Shown piece after piece: positions 11,701 through 22,489 of a DNA stretch of 64,000 nucleotides (position 1 is the stretch's first letter; the number at the start of each line of letters is the position of its first letter). Location of the stretch: the NCBI GenBank assembly GCA_014058105.1, contig JACGCM010002394.1:806001-870000 (forward strand), written 5' to 3'. The DNA is from Kingdonia uniflora (taxonomy: Eukaryota > Streptophyta > Magnoliopsida > Ranunculales > Circaeasteraceae). The translations under genes and the position numbers were made by a program. The notes under the pieces were generated by a model. That model was not told the origin of the DNA. It ran no database searches and saw nothing but the letters and a program-made list of their open reading frames with translations.

Positions 11701-13367
11701 AAGAAAAAAAAAAAGGAGTATTACCTTGCATCATATTTTGTCCTCGAACCCATATTTCCCCAAGCTGATTAGGAGGGAGAGGCTTCACTGTATCTACGCT
11801 AACTATTTGGCTTTCAACTCCTGGAACAAGAGTTCCAGCACAACCAGAGTGCCGCACCCCTTCGTTTGGATTCTCTAGTGAGACAATTCCACAAGTCTCT
11901 GTCAAACCATAGCCCTGGTGCAAAAGAAAACCTAATTGCATGAGAAACCAGGTCAATTGGAATTGCTTGTTTGCAATGTTGATAAAAATATATAAAAAAG
12001 GAACATCTCAATAAGTCAGGGAGACGGGCTCCGGACGATCAGACAAATCGGAAGATTATACATGAAGATGGTGATTAGTCAGATGTGAAGTGCTTAGTTG
12101 GCGAATCAGTATCTTTGGGAGTTATGTTAGGAGAGAAGAAAGTTAATTTAATACAAAAAGTAATATCAAAAAATAATATCTTTGGGAGTCTAACGTTTGA
12201 TATTACTTTTTGTATTAAATTAACTTTCTTCCCTCCTAATTTATTCTAGTCAAAAAGTGATTACTAGTGTATCTAAAGATCCTAAACTGCCTTTTATAGG
12301 CTCTTACTAAGTACAAGCTCCATATAAAGAATCTAGTGTTTTCTCTGATATACCTGAACGACATCGGCACCAGGCAACTTCTTCGAACACTCCTCCATTA
12401 ACTCCTTCCCTAAAGGCGCTGCGCCTGACCCAAGTTGCTTAAGAGACGACAAATTAAACTTCTTCAGCGAATCCATTTTAACCAAAGCAAGCACAACCGG
12501 GGGAACCACAAACAAATGTGTCACCCTATACTTCTCAACCGTCCTCAAAACCATCCCAATATCAAACCTCGCCATCGTAACAACTGAATTACCCCTCTGC
12601 AACTGCGAATAAGTAAGTACTGAAAGACCAAAAATATGAAACATTGGTAGAAAACATAGATACACATTATGCATCTCCCCTCTAAAATCCTGATCCGCTG
12701 CCACCATCAACGCCGCAGAAATGAAATTCCGGTGCGTCAAGATCACACCTTTACTCGTTCCCGTCGTGCCAGACGAGTAGAGAAGCGCAGCTGTATCAGT
12801 TTGCTTAACTGAAACTTTGGGAAAATCAGTCATTACCCCTGCCATCTCAATTAGCTCAAAAAAATTTGTAATTCGAGTGCTCGACTCAATGGGGGCGAAA
12901 ACCCCAGACCCAGACCCCAGAATCACAGCTGGTAAACCAAACCCCTTCACTTTCTCCCACAATTGAGATACAGTAACAACAAGTTTCGGCTTCGAATCCT
13001 TAACTTGTTTCGTAATCTCCGTGACAGTGTAAAGGGGGTTCACCGTTGTGGCGATCGCGCCAATCGCAGTAACCCCAAGGAATGAAACAGGGAATTGAAG
13101 CGAGTTTGGGGCAAGGATCAAAACAACATCACCCTTTTTGATACCCAATTGGATGAACCCATGAGCAACCTTAGCAATGGTGGTTTTCAACTGAGAGAAA
13201 GTGAGGGTTTCAGTCGAATCAGAGTCTATCAAAGCGAGATGATTCGAGTAAGAAGTCGAATTTCTGAAGAGGAATTGGACCATTGAGATGTTGGGGTCTT
13301 TGGGTATTGTAATTGGAGATCTAAGTGATCTGTAAATCCCATCTGTACCATATCCCGATCTTTCCAT
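2729..13367 (-). CDS. 4CLL7: 4-coumarate:CoA ligase-like peroxisomal acyl-CoA synthetase (At4g05160 type), 6 exons
   Basis: Six minus-strand exons join in frame at GT-AG borders: 13367-12354, 11914-11725, 6122-5977, 5074-5007, 4891-4789 and 2842-2729. The product is 544 residues, the usual length for this family. Adenylate-forming motifs are intact: [10 protein letters not shown] near residue 198, [10 protein letters not shown] near 339 at the exon 1/2 junction, then [26 protein letters not shown] and the C-terminal lysine context GKILRKEL. The protein ends in SKM, a type 1 peroxisomal targeting signal. The start is set at MERSGYG, which matches the family. An in-frame Met eight codons upstream (13391) is possible. 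Arabidopsis At4g05160 is reported to activate fatty acids and jasmonate precursors in peroxisomes; the same role here is inferred. Intron 2 holds a copia element and intron 5 a Mutator-type element, yet no exon is damaged, so the gene is probably functional. Confidence 0.93.
3100..4616. mobile_element. non-autonomous Mutator-like element in intron 5 of the ligase gene
   Basis: A perfect 9-bp duplication, TTTCCTAAT, flanks the element at 3091-3099 and 4617-4625. The ends are inverted repeats of about 30 bases. The left starts GGGAGCCACTACTTGCACAC, and the right reads GGGAGACTTTACTTGCGCAT on the other strand. A 9-bp TSD is the hallmark of the Mutator superfamily. There is no transposase; the interior is about 1.5 kb of unrelated-looking sequence. 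That includes a purine-rich block near 3590-4300 and two nearly identical TTTTGGGCGCCC words near 4370-4440. The filler could be captured from elsewhere. The element is removed with the intron, so it should not alter the protein. Confidence 0.8.
6687..6884 (+). repeat. 99-bp tandem duplication in the copia leader
   Basis: Two nearly identical units begin at 6687 and 6786, each starting TCTCTTATACA and running through the phrase TTGTCTTGTCCAGTCC. They lie between the primer-binding site and the start of gag. The few differences show the duplication is not recent. Confidence 0.8.
6958..11265 (+). pseudogene. copia gag-pol polyprotein relic
   Basis: Readable domains in order are: gag from about 6958; a CCHC knuckle at about 7795, where the second Cys is Trp (C-x2-W-x4-H-x4-C); protease motif [12 protein letters not shown] near 8110; GAG-pre-integrase [10 protein letters not shown] near 8530; integrase core with [10 protein letters not shown] and [11 protein letters not shown], then [10 protein letters not shown] (8750-9010); reverse transcriptase with [10 protein letters not shown] near 10,170; RNase H with [13 protein letters not shown] and a KHIEIDAYF end near 11,040-11,265. 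The RT catalytic YVDD box reads YVGD near 10,430, so one metal-binding Asp is lost. A 68-bp duplication and several stops break the frame. This polyprotein cannot be functional. Confidence 0.85.
9431..9566 (+). repeat. 68-bp tandem duplication in the copia pol spacer
   Basis: The stretch beginning CCGCTGTTTATCCCATGCC at 9431 is repeated from 9499 with a single visible change. The 68-base period is not a multiple of three, so the duplication itself shifts the pol frame between integrase and reverse transcriptase. Confidence 0.8.
11414..11600 (+). repeat. 3' LTR of the intronic copia element
   Basis: Starts TGTAATAGG right after the purine tract AAGGAGGAG and ends CTCTCTACA. It contains a TATA-like CTATATAAAG near 11,551. 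The borders come from the TG...CA rule and the purine tract. No second copy confirms them. Confidence 0.5.
12127..12239. repeat. hairpin (MITE-like inverted repeat) in intron 1
   Basis: Arms 12127-12168 and 12198-12239 are almost perfect reverse complements (TTAGGAGAGAAGAAAG against CTTTCTTCCCTCCTAA) around a 29-base loop. The word TATCTTTGGGAGT occurs both just before the left arm and in the loop. It may be a MITE or a local foldback. It is spliced out with intron 1. Confidence 0.6.
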
Positions 13368-13527
13368 TGTACACACCTCAAGATAGGTCAAATGAGAGAA
13401 ATAGGAGTGGGTTTTAATGGGGTTTTTGAGAGGTGACGATGGGGATGACGAGAGAGCGACTGTAACACACGAGTCGAGGAGATTAAGGTGGAGAATCTCT
13501 ATCTCTCTGGTTTTGTCGAAGTTCTGC

Positions 13528-13534
13528 TATATAA
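13528..13534 (-). promoter_or_regulatory. candidate TATA box of the ligase gene
   Basis: Read on the minus strand the sequence is ATTATATAG, about 160 bases upstream of the chosen start codon. That would place transcription start near 13,500 and leave a 5' leader of roughly 130 bases containing a CT-rich stretch. No other promoter element was confirmed. Confidence 0.45.
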
Positions 13535-13599
13535 TTGGACTTCTGGATGGAGAGGTCTGTGATATTTTATTTGGGTTAAACAAATATTATCTGCATGGT

Positions 13600-13960
13600 T
13601 GATAGTTCTAGAAGATTTTATTTTAGTTGATGTAGGATCACGGGAGTTGCGACATGTGGATTAGAGGAAACTTGATCGCTTGTTTAAACAAAAACCATAA
13701 AGTTCTATGTCCACCTTTAAGAGAATAGTTTACCTTTTTCATGGCAACAAAATTCTTTCTCCTAACCCACTCTTTGATTACATGTTTTTCCGTTAATATA
13801 ATACAATTTCGACGGGAGGTTTTATTTACGAAAATTATGATAATAAATACTACTTTTTACTATCTTTACACAATCGATAATTTGATAAGACTCTTCCAAA
13901 ATCGAAACTAAAATTAACAAATCATTGATGGGTAGTCTAATACACTAATAAATCTACAAA
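13600..13960. other. spacer between the ligase promoter and the MULE region
   Basis: AT-rich DNA without coding potential or a repeat partner that I can see. The first ACAAATGAC word of the MULE-associated repeat appears just beyond it, near 13,980. Confidence 0.4.
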
Positions 13961-14763
13961 CTCACAAAAATTACTCAACAAATGACAAAGCTATACCAAA
14001 ACCATTACAAAGATATACACATCAAATAACAAAGTTCGGGCAAAGAAAATGATAAATAATACAAAAAAATGAGAAACTATCCCACTGGAGTTGTTGAGTA
14101 GTCTAATCTGCTACAGTAATAAAAACAGTAATAAGATGGAAGATTCCCCTCTAAATACACTACTAACCTTAAAAATCAAAGCTTATTCTTCTTATTCTTC
14201 AACAATAAAGCTTCTACAAAAATCAAAGCAGATTCTCCTTGATGTACTGTTTGTGTCTTTCATGTGCCAAGTCTTCCAACTATCGTTCTGCATTCGCTAA
14301 AGTCCTCACACAGAGGTCGTTGAGGAGGAAAATATCGTTGTTATCTAGGTTATTCTCGTTGCCAAAGACCGTTGTTATCATTCTCTTCGACCGTTAAAGT
14401 AATCGTTGCAGTAAATATAATCTCTAACTCTGTATCCATCATCTCTCACTGTGTATTCACATCATGAGTTAAAACCTTTTTTCTTAAAAAAAATGCTATG
14501 CAAGACGATACAATTTGTACATAACCATTTTTCTTTGCCTTTTTAATCATTTGTCTTCTGCTACTTTATCATTTGTTATTTTTCTTGTGTCATTTTAGCA
14601 TTTATCTGCTACTATATCATCGAAATTGTTTATTGATATCATTTATTTCGAGATTCCTATCATTTGTTTTAGGGATTGCCGAAGTTAAGTTTTATATCAT
14701 TTTTCTCATTTGTGTTCGCTACTTTATCACCGGAATTGTTTATTTATATTATTTGTTTAAGGG

Positions 14764-17700
14764 ATGAATGAAGTTCAGCTTTATACCATTGTTCATTTTG
14801 GTGGGGATATCGTACGTCCAAAGATCGGATCAATCGTTAGTTATGTTGGAGGAATTACAAAACTTACCTCACTAAGAGCGCACTCGTCATACAAAGATTT
14901 CGTTACACTCCTTGAAGAAACAAGCAAAATCCCTCGTGAGGACTGTAAGCTGTACAACTTTGTCCATGGTTGTGCATGCACAATTTCATCAGTCCAGGAC
15001 TTTACCGTAATGATCAATATGCATAAAACTAATCCCGACACACCCTTTCACAAATGGATTGTTAATGAGCTTACCTTCTCAGAACTCCCAGAACTTTATT
15101 TATGATTTCTGCTCTTCGGGTAAAGGGTTGTCCACCACCAAAGATACTGGTTCAGGTCCACCAAAGCGGGGGGACCTTTACGTCATAACTCATTTCATGA
15201 TCCTGAACCTGAATACAGGGGTTACCCTGAAACAAATAGCAGATGGCTTGATCCACGTAGGTTTGGACCTTTAGTGGATGATGATGATGCTCTTTAATCA
15301 AATGATTCTTTCGAAACTATCTGTACTGATGTTCCTTCCTCAAATGAACCTAATATTCCTCAATTAAATGTTCATCAATCAAATGAACCTGTGTTAACTA
15401 ATGTTCATCAATCAAATGAACCTTTTCAAACTGTCCCTACTGATGTTCCTCTCTTAAATGAACCTTGTATTTCTCAATCAAATATTCATCTCTCAAATGA
15501 ACCTGTGTCAACTAATGTCTCTCTTTCAAATGAACCCGAACTTATCATTGGACAAACTGAAACCTCAGGTAAGATCGCTAAATTTGTCATTTGTGAGGTG
15601 TTTTTTAACTTTTCTTGTCAAATTAGTATCATCCTGAGAAGCATATTTCTCATTTGTTCAGCTGAATTACAGTTTGAGTCACAGCCTGAACAGGTAAAAG
15701 ATCTTGTGGATTTTCAGTTTAAATATGCTGCATACACAGAAGATCCCTATGACTTCAGTAAAGAGTTTAGCCTTGGTGATCTATATCGAGATATGATTAA
15801 ACTCAAGAATCACATAAGAACTTATGCAGTTGTAAACAAGTTCAATCTCGAACACGTTCTGAGCAACGAATATAAAATCGTGGTATGTTGTAAAGGTCAT
15901 AGATGCTCTTGGCGGATTTATGCAACAAGGTTGCTCGGTTCTACCCTATTTATAGGAAGTACTTATTGCTCCGTGCATATATGCATCCGAGTAAAAACTG
16001 AAGGTGGGAACGCGTATAAGGCAGCGCCTAGTAGATGGGTTGCTTCTATAATCAAGCAAAAACTATGAAAAGACCCAAACTACAAACCTTCCAGAATTAT
16101 TGATGATATACAAATTCATCATAATATTGGTGTAACATAAAATCTTGCCTGGCGTGAGAAAGAAAAAGCCCACGCTGAGGTATCATCACTTTATATGTCA
16201 TTTGTTTCTCCATATAAGTCATTTGTACAACAATATTTATCATTTTATTGCATGTCATTTTGTCGACTTACTGTGTCATTTGTACTGTGATGTTTATCAT
16301 TTGTCTGCTATAATATTTCATTTGATTTAAGTAATTATTTCAGATGCGAGGCAGCTTTGAGCACGCATACCAACTACTTACGAGCTACTTTATGGAAGTG
16401 AGGTTGGTTGACCCAAATTTTGCATTTGACATACAAATTACGAGTTGTAAGGATAAGAGATTCACAAGGTGTTTTTGGTGTTTTGGTCCTCCCAAAAAAA
16501 CTTATAAACTATTGAGACCAGTTGTTGTGATTGACGAAACTTTTTTAAGAGAGATATCGTAGGACTCTACTAACAGCCATCGCCATTGACCCAAACAATC
16601 ATATTTTTCCACTTGCATTTTTGATAACAGACTCGGAGACCACCGAAAGTTGGACATACTTCTTGGAGATGTTTGGGTCTAATTTCCACGGTTATGACAC
16701 TAGATTCGTCGTCATCTCTGACAGGAACCCCAAAATTATTAATGCTGTACCCAAGGTGTTTCTATTTGCAATCTATGCGTTTTGTACCTTCCACATATCG
16801 AACAACATTAAAACTACCCTCGAAAGCACGAGGATCGCATTTAGGATGGCAACAGAGGTACTAACCAGCATTGATTTCGATAAACAAATAAATACTATCC
16901 GAAATACAGATCTAGTAGGTCTCCAATACATACTAGGTATTCCCAAGGAAACATGGTATAATCTATGTATTCCAATGAGTAGGTACGCTGTCACTCTCTA
17001 TTGATCAACTTCTCATTTGTTATATGAGGAATAATCATTATTACTCTATTTGCATTCTTATTTGTCATTTTTTCCCATTATTTCTCATCAGTTCTTTATT
17101 ATTCCTTTTACAGTTGTATGAGCCCATTTGTCATTTGTTTATGTTTATTTGACATTTGATTTCTATTGTTTTTTATTTGTTCAGATACGGAGTGGCTTAC
17201 ACAAATCATGTCGAGAGTTGGAATAACGTTATATTGAAAGTAAGAAATCTCTCTATCTATGTGTTTATTAAGGAATTACATAGAATATGTTCGGAAATGT
17301 CCTACACGTATAGGGAGGAAGTTGAGAAGAGTCAAGCTTGCTTAACGCCATGGACTATGGATTACTGTGAGAGCAGAAAGTTTATGGTGGATTCACTAAC
17401 CTACAGGGTTTGTACATTACGCCACCATTTTCACATGACTAGTTATGGCATAACTGATTTTGTAAATATTGAAGATGGTACTTGTTCTTGTCGTTGGTTG
17501 CAAATAATGGGTATATCTTGTGAATACGGAGTACGCGCTCTTGGTCTTGTTAATGTTGATCCAACTACACGTGTCTTTGAGTACTTCACAAATGATACAT
17601 ACAAGGTTGTTTATGAACCTATATGGATTCCTATAAGAGGAATTGAGCAGTGGAAAATTTTAAAAACTGATCCACGTGTTCGTACTCCTATTCCAACAGT

Positions 17701-17932
17701 TTGAGTTGGTCGTCCTCGCACGCAAAGAAAGAAAAAGGAAAAAATGTTCGGTCTTGTCACCAAACTAAGATTTTGCAGTAGGTGTCAAAAAAATAGACAC
17801 AATCGTCATTCTTGTAAGCTTCTGCCAATCCCATCCGACGATAATACACGTTCGACAATGTCACCATCTTTTACGATGAATACTGAGCCACCTGTCATCC
17901 CAGATGAAGATGTTGCAATCAGTTTGCACTGA
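14764..17932 (+). pseudogene. MURA-type MULE transposase relic, 3 introns
   Basis: Introns with clean borders lie at 15569-15661, 16180-16343 and 16983-17184. Domains in order: an N-terminal PB1-like region (14,764-15,100); a low-complexity linker rich in SNEP repeats; the MuDR DNA-binding domain with a Cys/His finger (CCKGHRCSW, 15,890-16,000); the MULE DDE domain with VVVIDETFL, VVISDRNPKI and, after intron 3, NHVESWN; a SWIM finger (CSCRWLQIMGISC, His replaced by Tyr); and a terminal CCHC knuckle C-x2-C-x4-H-x4-C near 17,780. Stops occur near 15,105, 15,297, 16,066 and 16,138, and a one-base shift near 16,553 follows the first catalytic Asp. The gene is dead, but its exon structure is well preserved. 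Confidence 0.85.
15330..15545 (+). repeat. coding minisatellite (SNEP / VHQSNEP) in the transposase linker
   Basis: Degenerate units built on TCAAATGAACCT encode repeated Ser-Asn-Glu-Pro, often preceded by Val-His-Gln or Val-Ser-Leu. At least seven copies are seen. The core TCAAATGA is one base from the ACAAATGA word that fills the non-coding parts of the same element. Confidence 0.7.
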
Positions 17933-17939
17933 GTATTTT

Positions 17940-18400
17940 TGGTACTCTATGTATCATTTGTTTGCATGATCTTTATCGTATGTGTTGTTAAAATCATCAT
18001 TTGTTTAAATATAACTGTCATTTGTTTGCTTCCATTATATCATTATTTGCTTCTGAACTTTTATTTGTGCACAGAGAATTTGCTTTTGTGATATTATTAT
18101 TTACTTTTGAACTGTCATTTGTGCATAAATAATTTATTATTTGTTTGTTTCCATGATATCATTGTGTTCCTCAGGAACTGTCATTTGTTTTTGAGAATTT
18201 CACATTTGTTGGTTTGTACAATATCATTGTTTGCTTCTGAACTGTCATTTGTGCGCGAAGATTTTATCATTTGTCTGTAAAATTTTTATCATCAGTTTTG
18301 TTAGGTTCATCATTAAACTAGTCCCCCCTTATATCATCATTATTTTCTTACAGAACTGTGAGTATTTATTTGCCATATATGATATGGAAACTATTATTTA
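17940..18400. repeat. TCATTTGT-rich spacer downstream of the transposase
   Basis: This gene-free stretch carries the word TCATTTGT or close variants every few tens of bases, in the same orientation as in transposase introns 2 and 3. No unit longer than the short word is regular here. Confidence 0.65.
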
Positions 18401-18522
18401 ATAGCAAAAAGTAAACGAAATAGCACAAAAAAAAGAAGATGTTCATTCATACATAGGGAAAGTACTAGTTACTACAAAAAAAAAAACTAACAACTAAACA
18501 CCAAAAAAACTAGAACAAATGT

Positions 18523-18957
18523 TCACAACTCCTGATAACATTTCGAGAATTCCAGATCGCGCTCCAAAGCCTGGATCTTATGCTGGAGACAACTAATCTT
18601 TGAAGCCGACTCCTCCCACAGTTTCTTGTGCTCATCCCGGTCTAACCTTACGACGCATAACTGATTTTCTAAGAAGCGCATATGGAACTTGAACTCTTCA
18701 AAACGCTGATCTATCTTTGCTATAACTTGAGACAGTTCATTCTGGATATAATTGAACACTTCTAATTTCTCCCTGAAGTCTTCGTAATGCTCTTTCAGCA
18801 TTTGGGCCTTCTCACCAGAGATATCCTTCTCCATTAGACATAGTCTATTCAATTTGTAAAGATGTTGGTCACGCTGATCTTCCTGCATCCCTACCGACTC
18901 AAACCAATCGTATAAAATGTTCAAAGAGACATAGATGATTCGAGTGGAGTACAACAT
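18523..18957 (-). CDS. coiled-coil protein of the MULE region, copy 1 (intact)
   Basis: An uninterrupted 144-codon frame. After a short N-terminus (MLYSTRIIYVSLN) nearly the whole protein is charged and heptad-like: KLNRLCLMEKD, EKAQMLKEHYEDFREKLE, then DEHKKLWEESASKISCLQ. A coiled coil is the likely fold, with no signal peptide or catalytic motif. A same-length paralogue lies 1,111 bases downstream on the plus coordinate (19634-20068), also on the minus strand, with matching flanks. The pair sits between the transposase and the GRF-finger ORF, so it is probably an accessory MULE gene. I do not recognise the family and assign no function. The intact frame beside a broken twin suggests this copy decayed more slowly or is younger. 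Confidence 0.6.
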   Translation of the reverse strand: MLYSTRIIYVSLNILYDWFESVGMQEDQRDQHLYKLNRLCLMEKDISGEKAQMLKEHYEDFREKLEVFNYIQNELSQVIAKIDQRFEEFKFHMRFLENQLCVVRLDRDEHKKLWEESASKISCLQHKIQALERDLEFSKCYQEL

Positions 18958-19633
18958 TTTTTTAAGAAGTTGAAAAGAGTTCGGAGTTTAGGGTTAGGGT
19001 TTGAAAATTTGAATTGTTGAAGACTTGAAGAGTTGAGAATAGTTAATTTAAGATTAAGGTTTTTATAAGGGGAGCTGAATGCATTGGGAAGGGACGCGTG
19101 TCAGGGATTATACGATGTTTAGGATAAAAGTTATTATTACTTCATTTCGGCACCATCATTTCTTGTTGTACACGTAAGTCATTTGGGTATTTAAACCGAG
19201 TTGTCTAATCAAGTATCATTACTTGTCACATCGACTTATAATATGTTGAAGAGAATTTTGTATTTGTTTATATGCATATATCATTTGTTTCTTGCCAGAA
19301 CTAACATGGTTTAACAATAATTTATCATTTGTTTGTTCAAATGTTATCACCAGTTTCGTTCAGTTCAAAATTTATCTACGTTTGTTCATGTAGTCTTTAT
19401 CATTTGTTTAGTTCATTTATATCATTTTTTTTCAGATAAAACTTTTCAGTTATTTGTTTCCTCTATATCATTTATTTTGGATGTAACTTTTCAGTTATTT
19501 GTTTGTTTCCCTCATATCAGACTAAAATCACTATTTGAAAGCAAAAAAGTGAAACGAAACAAAACATATGTTTATACAAGTGAAACAATAATTACAAAAA
19601 AAAAAAAAACTAAAAACCAAATAACACAAATGT

Positions 19634-20068
19634 TCACAACTCCTTACTTGAGGAATTTTGATCACATTCCATAGCCATGATCTTCTGCTTGAGACAACTA
19701 ATTTTATAGGCTGACTCCTCCCACAGTTTCTTCTACTCATCCCGGTCCAACTTCACGGCGCAGAGCTGATCTTCCTAGAAGCGGATATGGAACTTAAATT
19801 CTTCAGAATGCTCTCTTTTCTTTTTTATAATTTTATCCAGTTTGTCCTCCATTTTATCGAGCTCTCCTAATTTATCCTTAAACTCTTCGTAATGCTCTTT
19901 CAGCAGTTGTGCCTTCTCACCGGAGACATCCTTTTTCATCATGCAAATTCTATTCAACGTGAAGAGATGTTCATCCACCTCATCTTCCTCAATCCCTACC
20001 GCCTCAAATCAATCTTGAGAGGTACATGAAGAGGCACGGCTAAATCGAGTGGAGTGGGAGTGTAACAT
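19634..20068 (-). pseudogene. coiled-coil protein of the MULE region, copy 2 (three stops)
   Basis: It is exactly as long as copy 1 (435 bases including the stop) and alignable end to end. Shared stretches include GEKAQLLKEHYEEFKDKL, EEFKFHIRF and KLWEESAYKISCL. Three in-frame stops break it: near the CTSQD segment, after HIRF, and after RDE. Both copies end with a stop followed by GAACATTTG-like sequence and are preceded by similar leaders, so a unit of about 1.1 kb was duplicated in tandem with its flanks. Confidence 0.65.
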
Positions 20069-20780
20069 TTTTTGTGAAGTTGTAAAAAGTTTAGGGTTTG
20101 AATAGTTAAGGCTCTAGAATATTTAGCTCAATAGAGATTAGGGTTTTTTGTACTTGGAAAAATTGGAACTTTGAATCACACATGGACATGGTTTAGGGCT
20201 TAGTGTTTAGAGTTGCAGAAACCACGTGGATGTTTTGGATAGATAGCTTATTCTAAACGTAATCAAAGTTGACTTTAAGCTAAGTTGTCTAATCAAGTAA
20301 TAAAGATTGACTTGTCATATTGACTGTTTAGGAAAGAAGCTCCTGGAATTTAAATGGCTTATTTTTCATTTGTTTTTACAAAGAGTCTCATTTTGGTGTT
20401 GTTAACTGTCATGCAAATTAAATGTCATCCTCCCATTAGTATTTGTCATTCCATTATGATATCATTGTTATTTTACTGTTGTGAATTATCAAGCATTATG
20501 TACTTCCCTACTAACGTGGATGTTTTGGATAGATAGCTTGTTGCAAACGTAATCAAAGTTGACTCAAAATCATGTAATAGAGATAAGATTGAATTGTCAC
20601 ATACTTCCCTACCAGTTCTCAAGCATTACATACTTCTCTACCAATGATGCATTCCCTTATTTGTTGGTACGATAAAAATTATGATTTTTTCTCTCACGCA
20701 CAAGCCTTAAACCTAACCGCTGGTTCTGTCAATGCGCTCGCAAAATTGGTGGGTGTGGTTTATGGGAGTGGGTAGATGAG

Positions 20781-21083
20781 GTGAAAAAGTGCGATTGTGG
20801 TCTCATTTGTAGAGTCTCTAAACTGCCCGGTAGGAGATTCTACCATTACTCACAATACCATTGTCAGTTCAAAACTTGGTTTCGAGAATCCTCTATGCCC
20901 GATGATTCTAAAAGTACACAATCGTCAACTGTGGAAAACATCACAAATTCTAGTCAAGGGAGCAATCAGATCCTCGATACTATTACAAATGAAACTTACA
21001 CTCAACTAAGGATCTCCGAGGTCAGAATGAAGATGTTACAAGATTTTTTGTCTAAGTTAAAATCTCTAGATCTTAACAAGTAG
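20781..21083 (+). CDS. GRF-type zinc-finger ORF of the MULE region
   Basis: A 100-codon frame that opens KKCDCGLICRVSKLPGRRFYHYSQ and continues HCQFKTWFRE, which fits the plant GRF zinc-finger pattern. The family's usual third Cys (R-x-F-x2-C) is Tyr here, so metal binding is doubtful. The rest is Ser/Thr/Asn-rich, then a short leucine heptad (MLQDFLSKLKSLDL). Single-finger proteins of this type are common in plant transposon neighbourhoods. It sits among the MULE ORFs and is probably another accessory gene. Upstream codons near 20,740 look coding but contain a stop, so the true start is uncertain. Confidence 0.5.
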   Translation: MKKCDCGLICRVSKLPGRRFYHYSQYHCQFKTWFRESSMPDDSKSTQSSTVENITNSSQGSNQILDTITNETYTQLRISEVRMKMLQDFLSKLKSLDLNK

Positions 21084-21486
21084 AGAAATATGTAGAAGTG
21101 AAGTATAATATTCCTTATCTTTAGTGACGTTAATTTATTTCTTTAGAATGTTAAACTCTTAAGGAACAAATGTTTAAAGCTGCAATAGAAATGATAAATA
21201 ATGATAATCGAACTACAAATTTAATTGAACAACGACATTACAGAAGATAGGCAAATCTATAGTTCAGGCCCGGACGACCTCTCCTCTAGCGATTCAATTA
21301 TGTCTTCAACAGCTGATTGAAGCTTTGTAAAAAAATCGATAAAATGATAGATGTTGAATAAGAAATGAGAAATGATACATAACCAATGACAACATCTTAA
21401 TAATACCGTAACATATGATGATTAATGACAAACAAATGATAGACCACTACTAGATGGATGACATATATTTCTTAAAATAATAACAA

Positions 21487-22080
21487 ATGCATTCAGCACC
21501 CGGGGATCATTTCCAATGTTCCTTCATTTTCAATGGGTTTGGTCAGCATTAAATACTTCTATGTTTGAATTCATTCTGACATTAGGATTTGGAACTCAAC
21601 ATTAAATATTACTGTGCTATGGTATAAATACTATTATACTTCCTCTATAACTATTTCCTCTTTAACTGCTCTATGAAGAAGATGGTGACCACCAGACGCC
21701 AAGCGTACGAGGCTAGGGCTTTTGCCAAGATCTAAGAGTTGCGGCTTTGATACTTTGGGACTCAACCCCTTAAACTTCCTACTCCTATTCCAGTGCATCC
21801 TACCTTCCATGGGATAACGTATGAAGAGGTGGAAGAGGCGGATAATGATTATTATCAAATGCTCCGCTTTCACTATATGGTGACGTCAAAGTAGGGTCAG
21901 AGAATTAGTCTACGTCTTCTAGCAGAGGATGCTGTTACAGCGGCAGATGAAGCGGCTGGTAAACGTCTAATGATGTTTAGCCAGTACCCTAAGTAAAATC
22001 AGAGGAAGAGACAATGGCAGTAGTAGAGGAGACCGACCACTACCACCACCTCCGAGTGCATAAACTGATGTAAATTGATG
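21487..22080 (+). pseudogene. fragment related to exon 1 of the gypsy antisense gene
   Basis: From ATG at 21682 the frame reads MVTTRRQAYEARAF and then has stops. A later part in another frame reads LRLLAEDAVTAADEAAG. The same order occurs at 44962 onward (MVTTRRQSREAR, then LRLRAEETVTTEDEAAG). The leader (GATCATTTCCAATG near 21,508) and the tail (AACTGATGTAA) are shared too. A TATA-like GGTATAAATAC lies near 21,620. The fragment has MULE repeats on both sides, so it was either captured by the MULE or inserted and trimmed. Function unknown. Confidence 0.6.
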
Positions 22081-22489
22081 TAATATAAGCTGCGATCTGT
22101 AACAATATTCGAGCTAATGCAATTTTCTTTTTTTGAGCCTAATAAATGTGTATTGCAATTTCAAACTAAAGAAATATAATCTTAAGATGATGACAAATCG
22201 TAGATAACAAATGATAAATCTTATATAACAAGTGACAAATCTCATATTACAAATGGCAAATCATATATAGCAAATGACAAATCTCAGATAATAAATGTGA
22301 AATCATAGTTAACAAAAAGGTCATAAATATATTACGGATGCCAAATCATAGATGAAAGATGACAAATAATATATAGCAAATGACAAATCATATATCAAAA
22401 ATGCCAAATCATAGATGACAAATGACAAATCGTACATGACGAATGACAAGCCATATATAACAAATGATAAATCTTATATAATAAATATA

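Noticed and set aside
13368..13391. Longer N-terminus of the ligase starting at the Met at 13391
   Set aside because: The family protein starts at M-E-(K/R)-SGYG. The eight extra codons lie in the presumed leader, and the shorter form gives the usual 544 residues.
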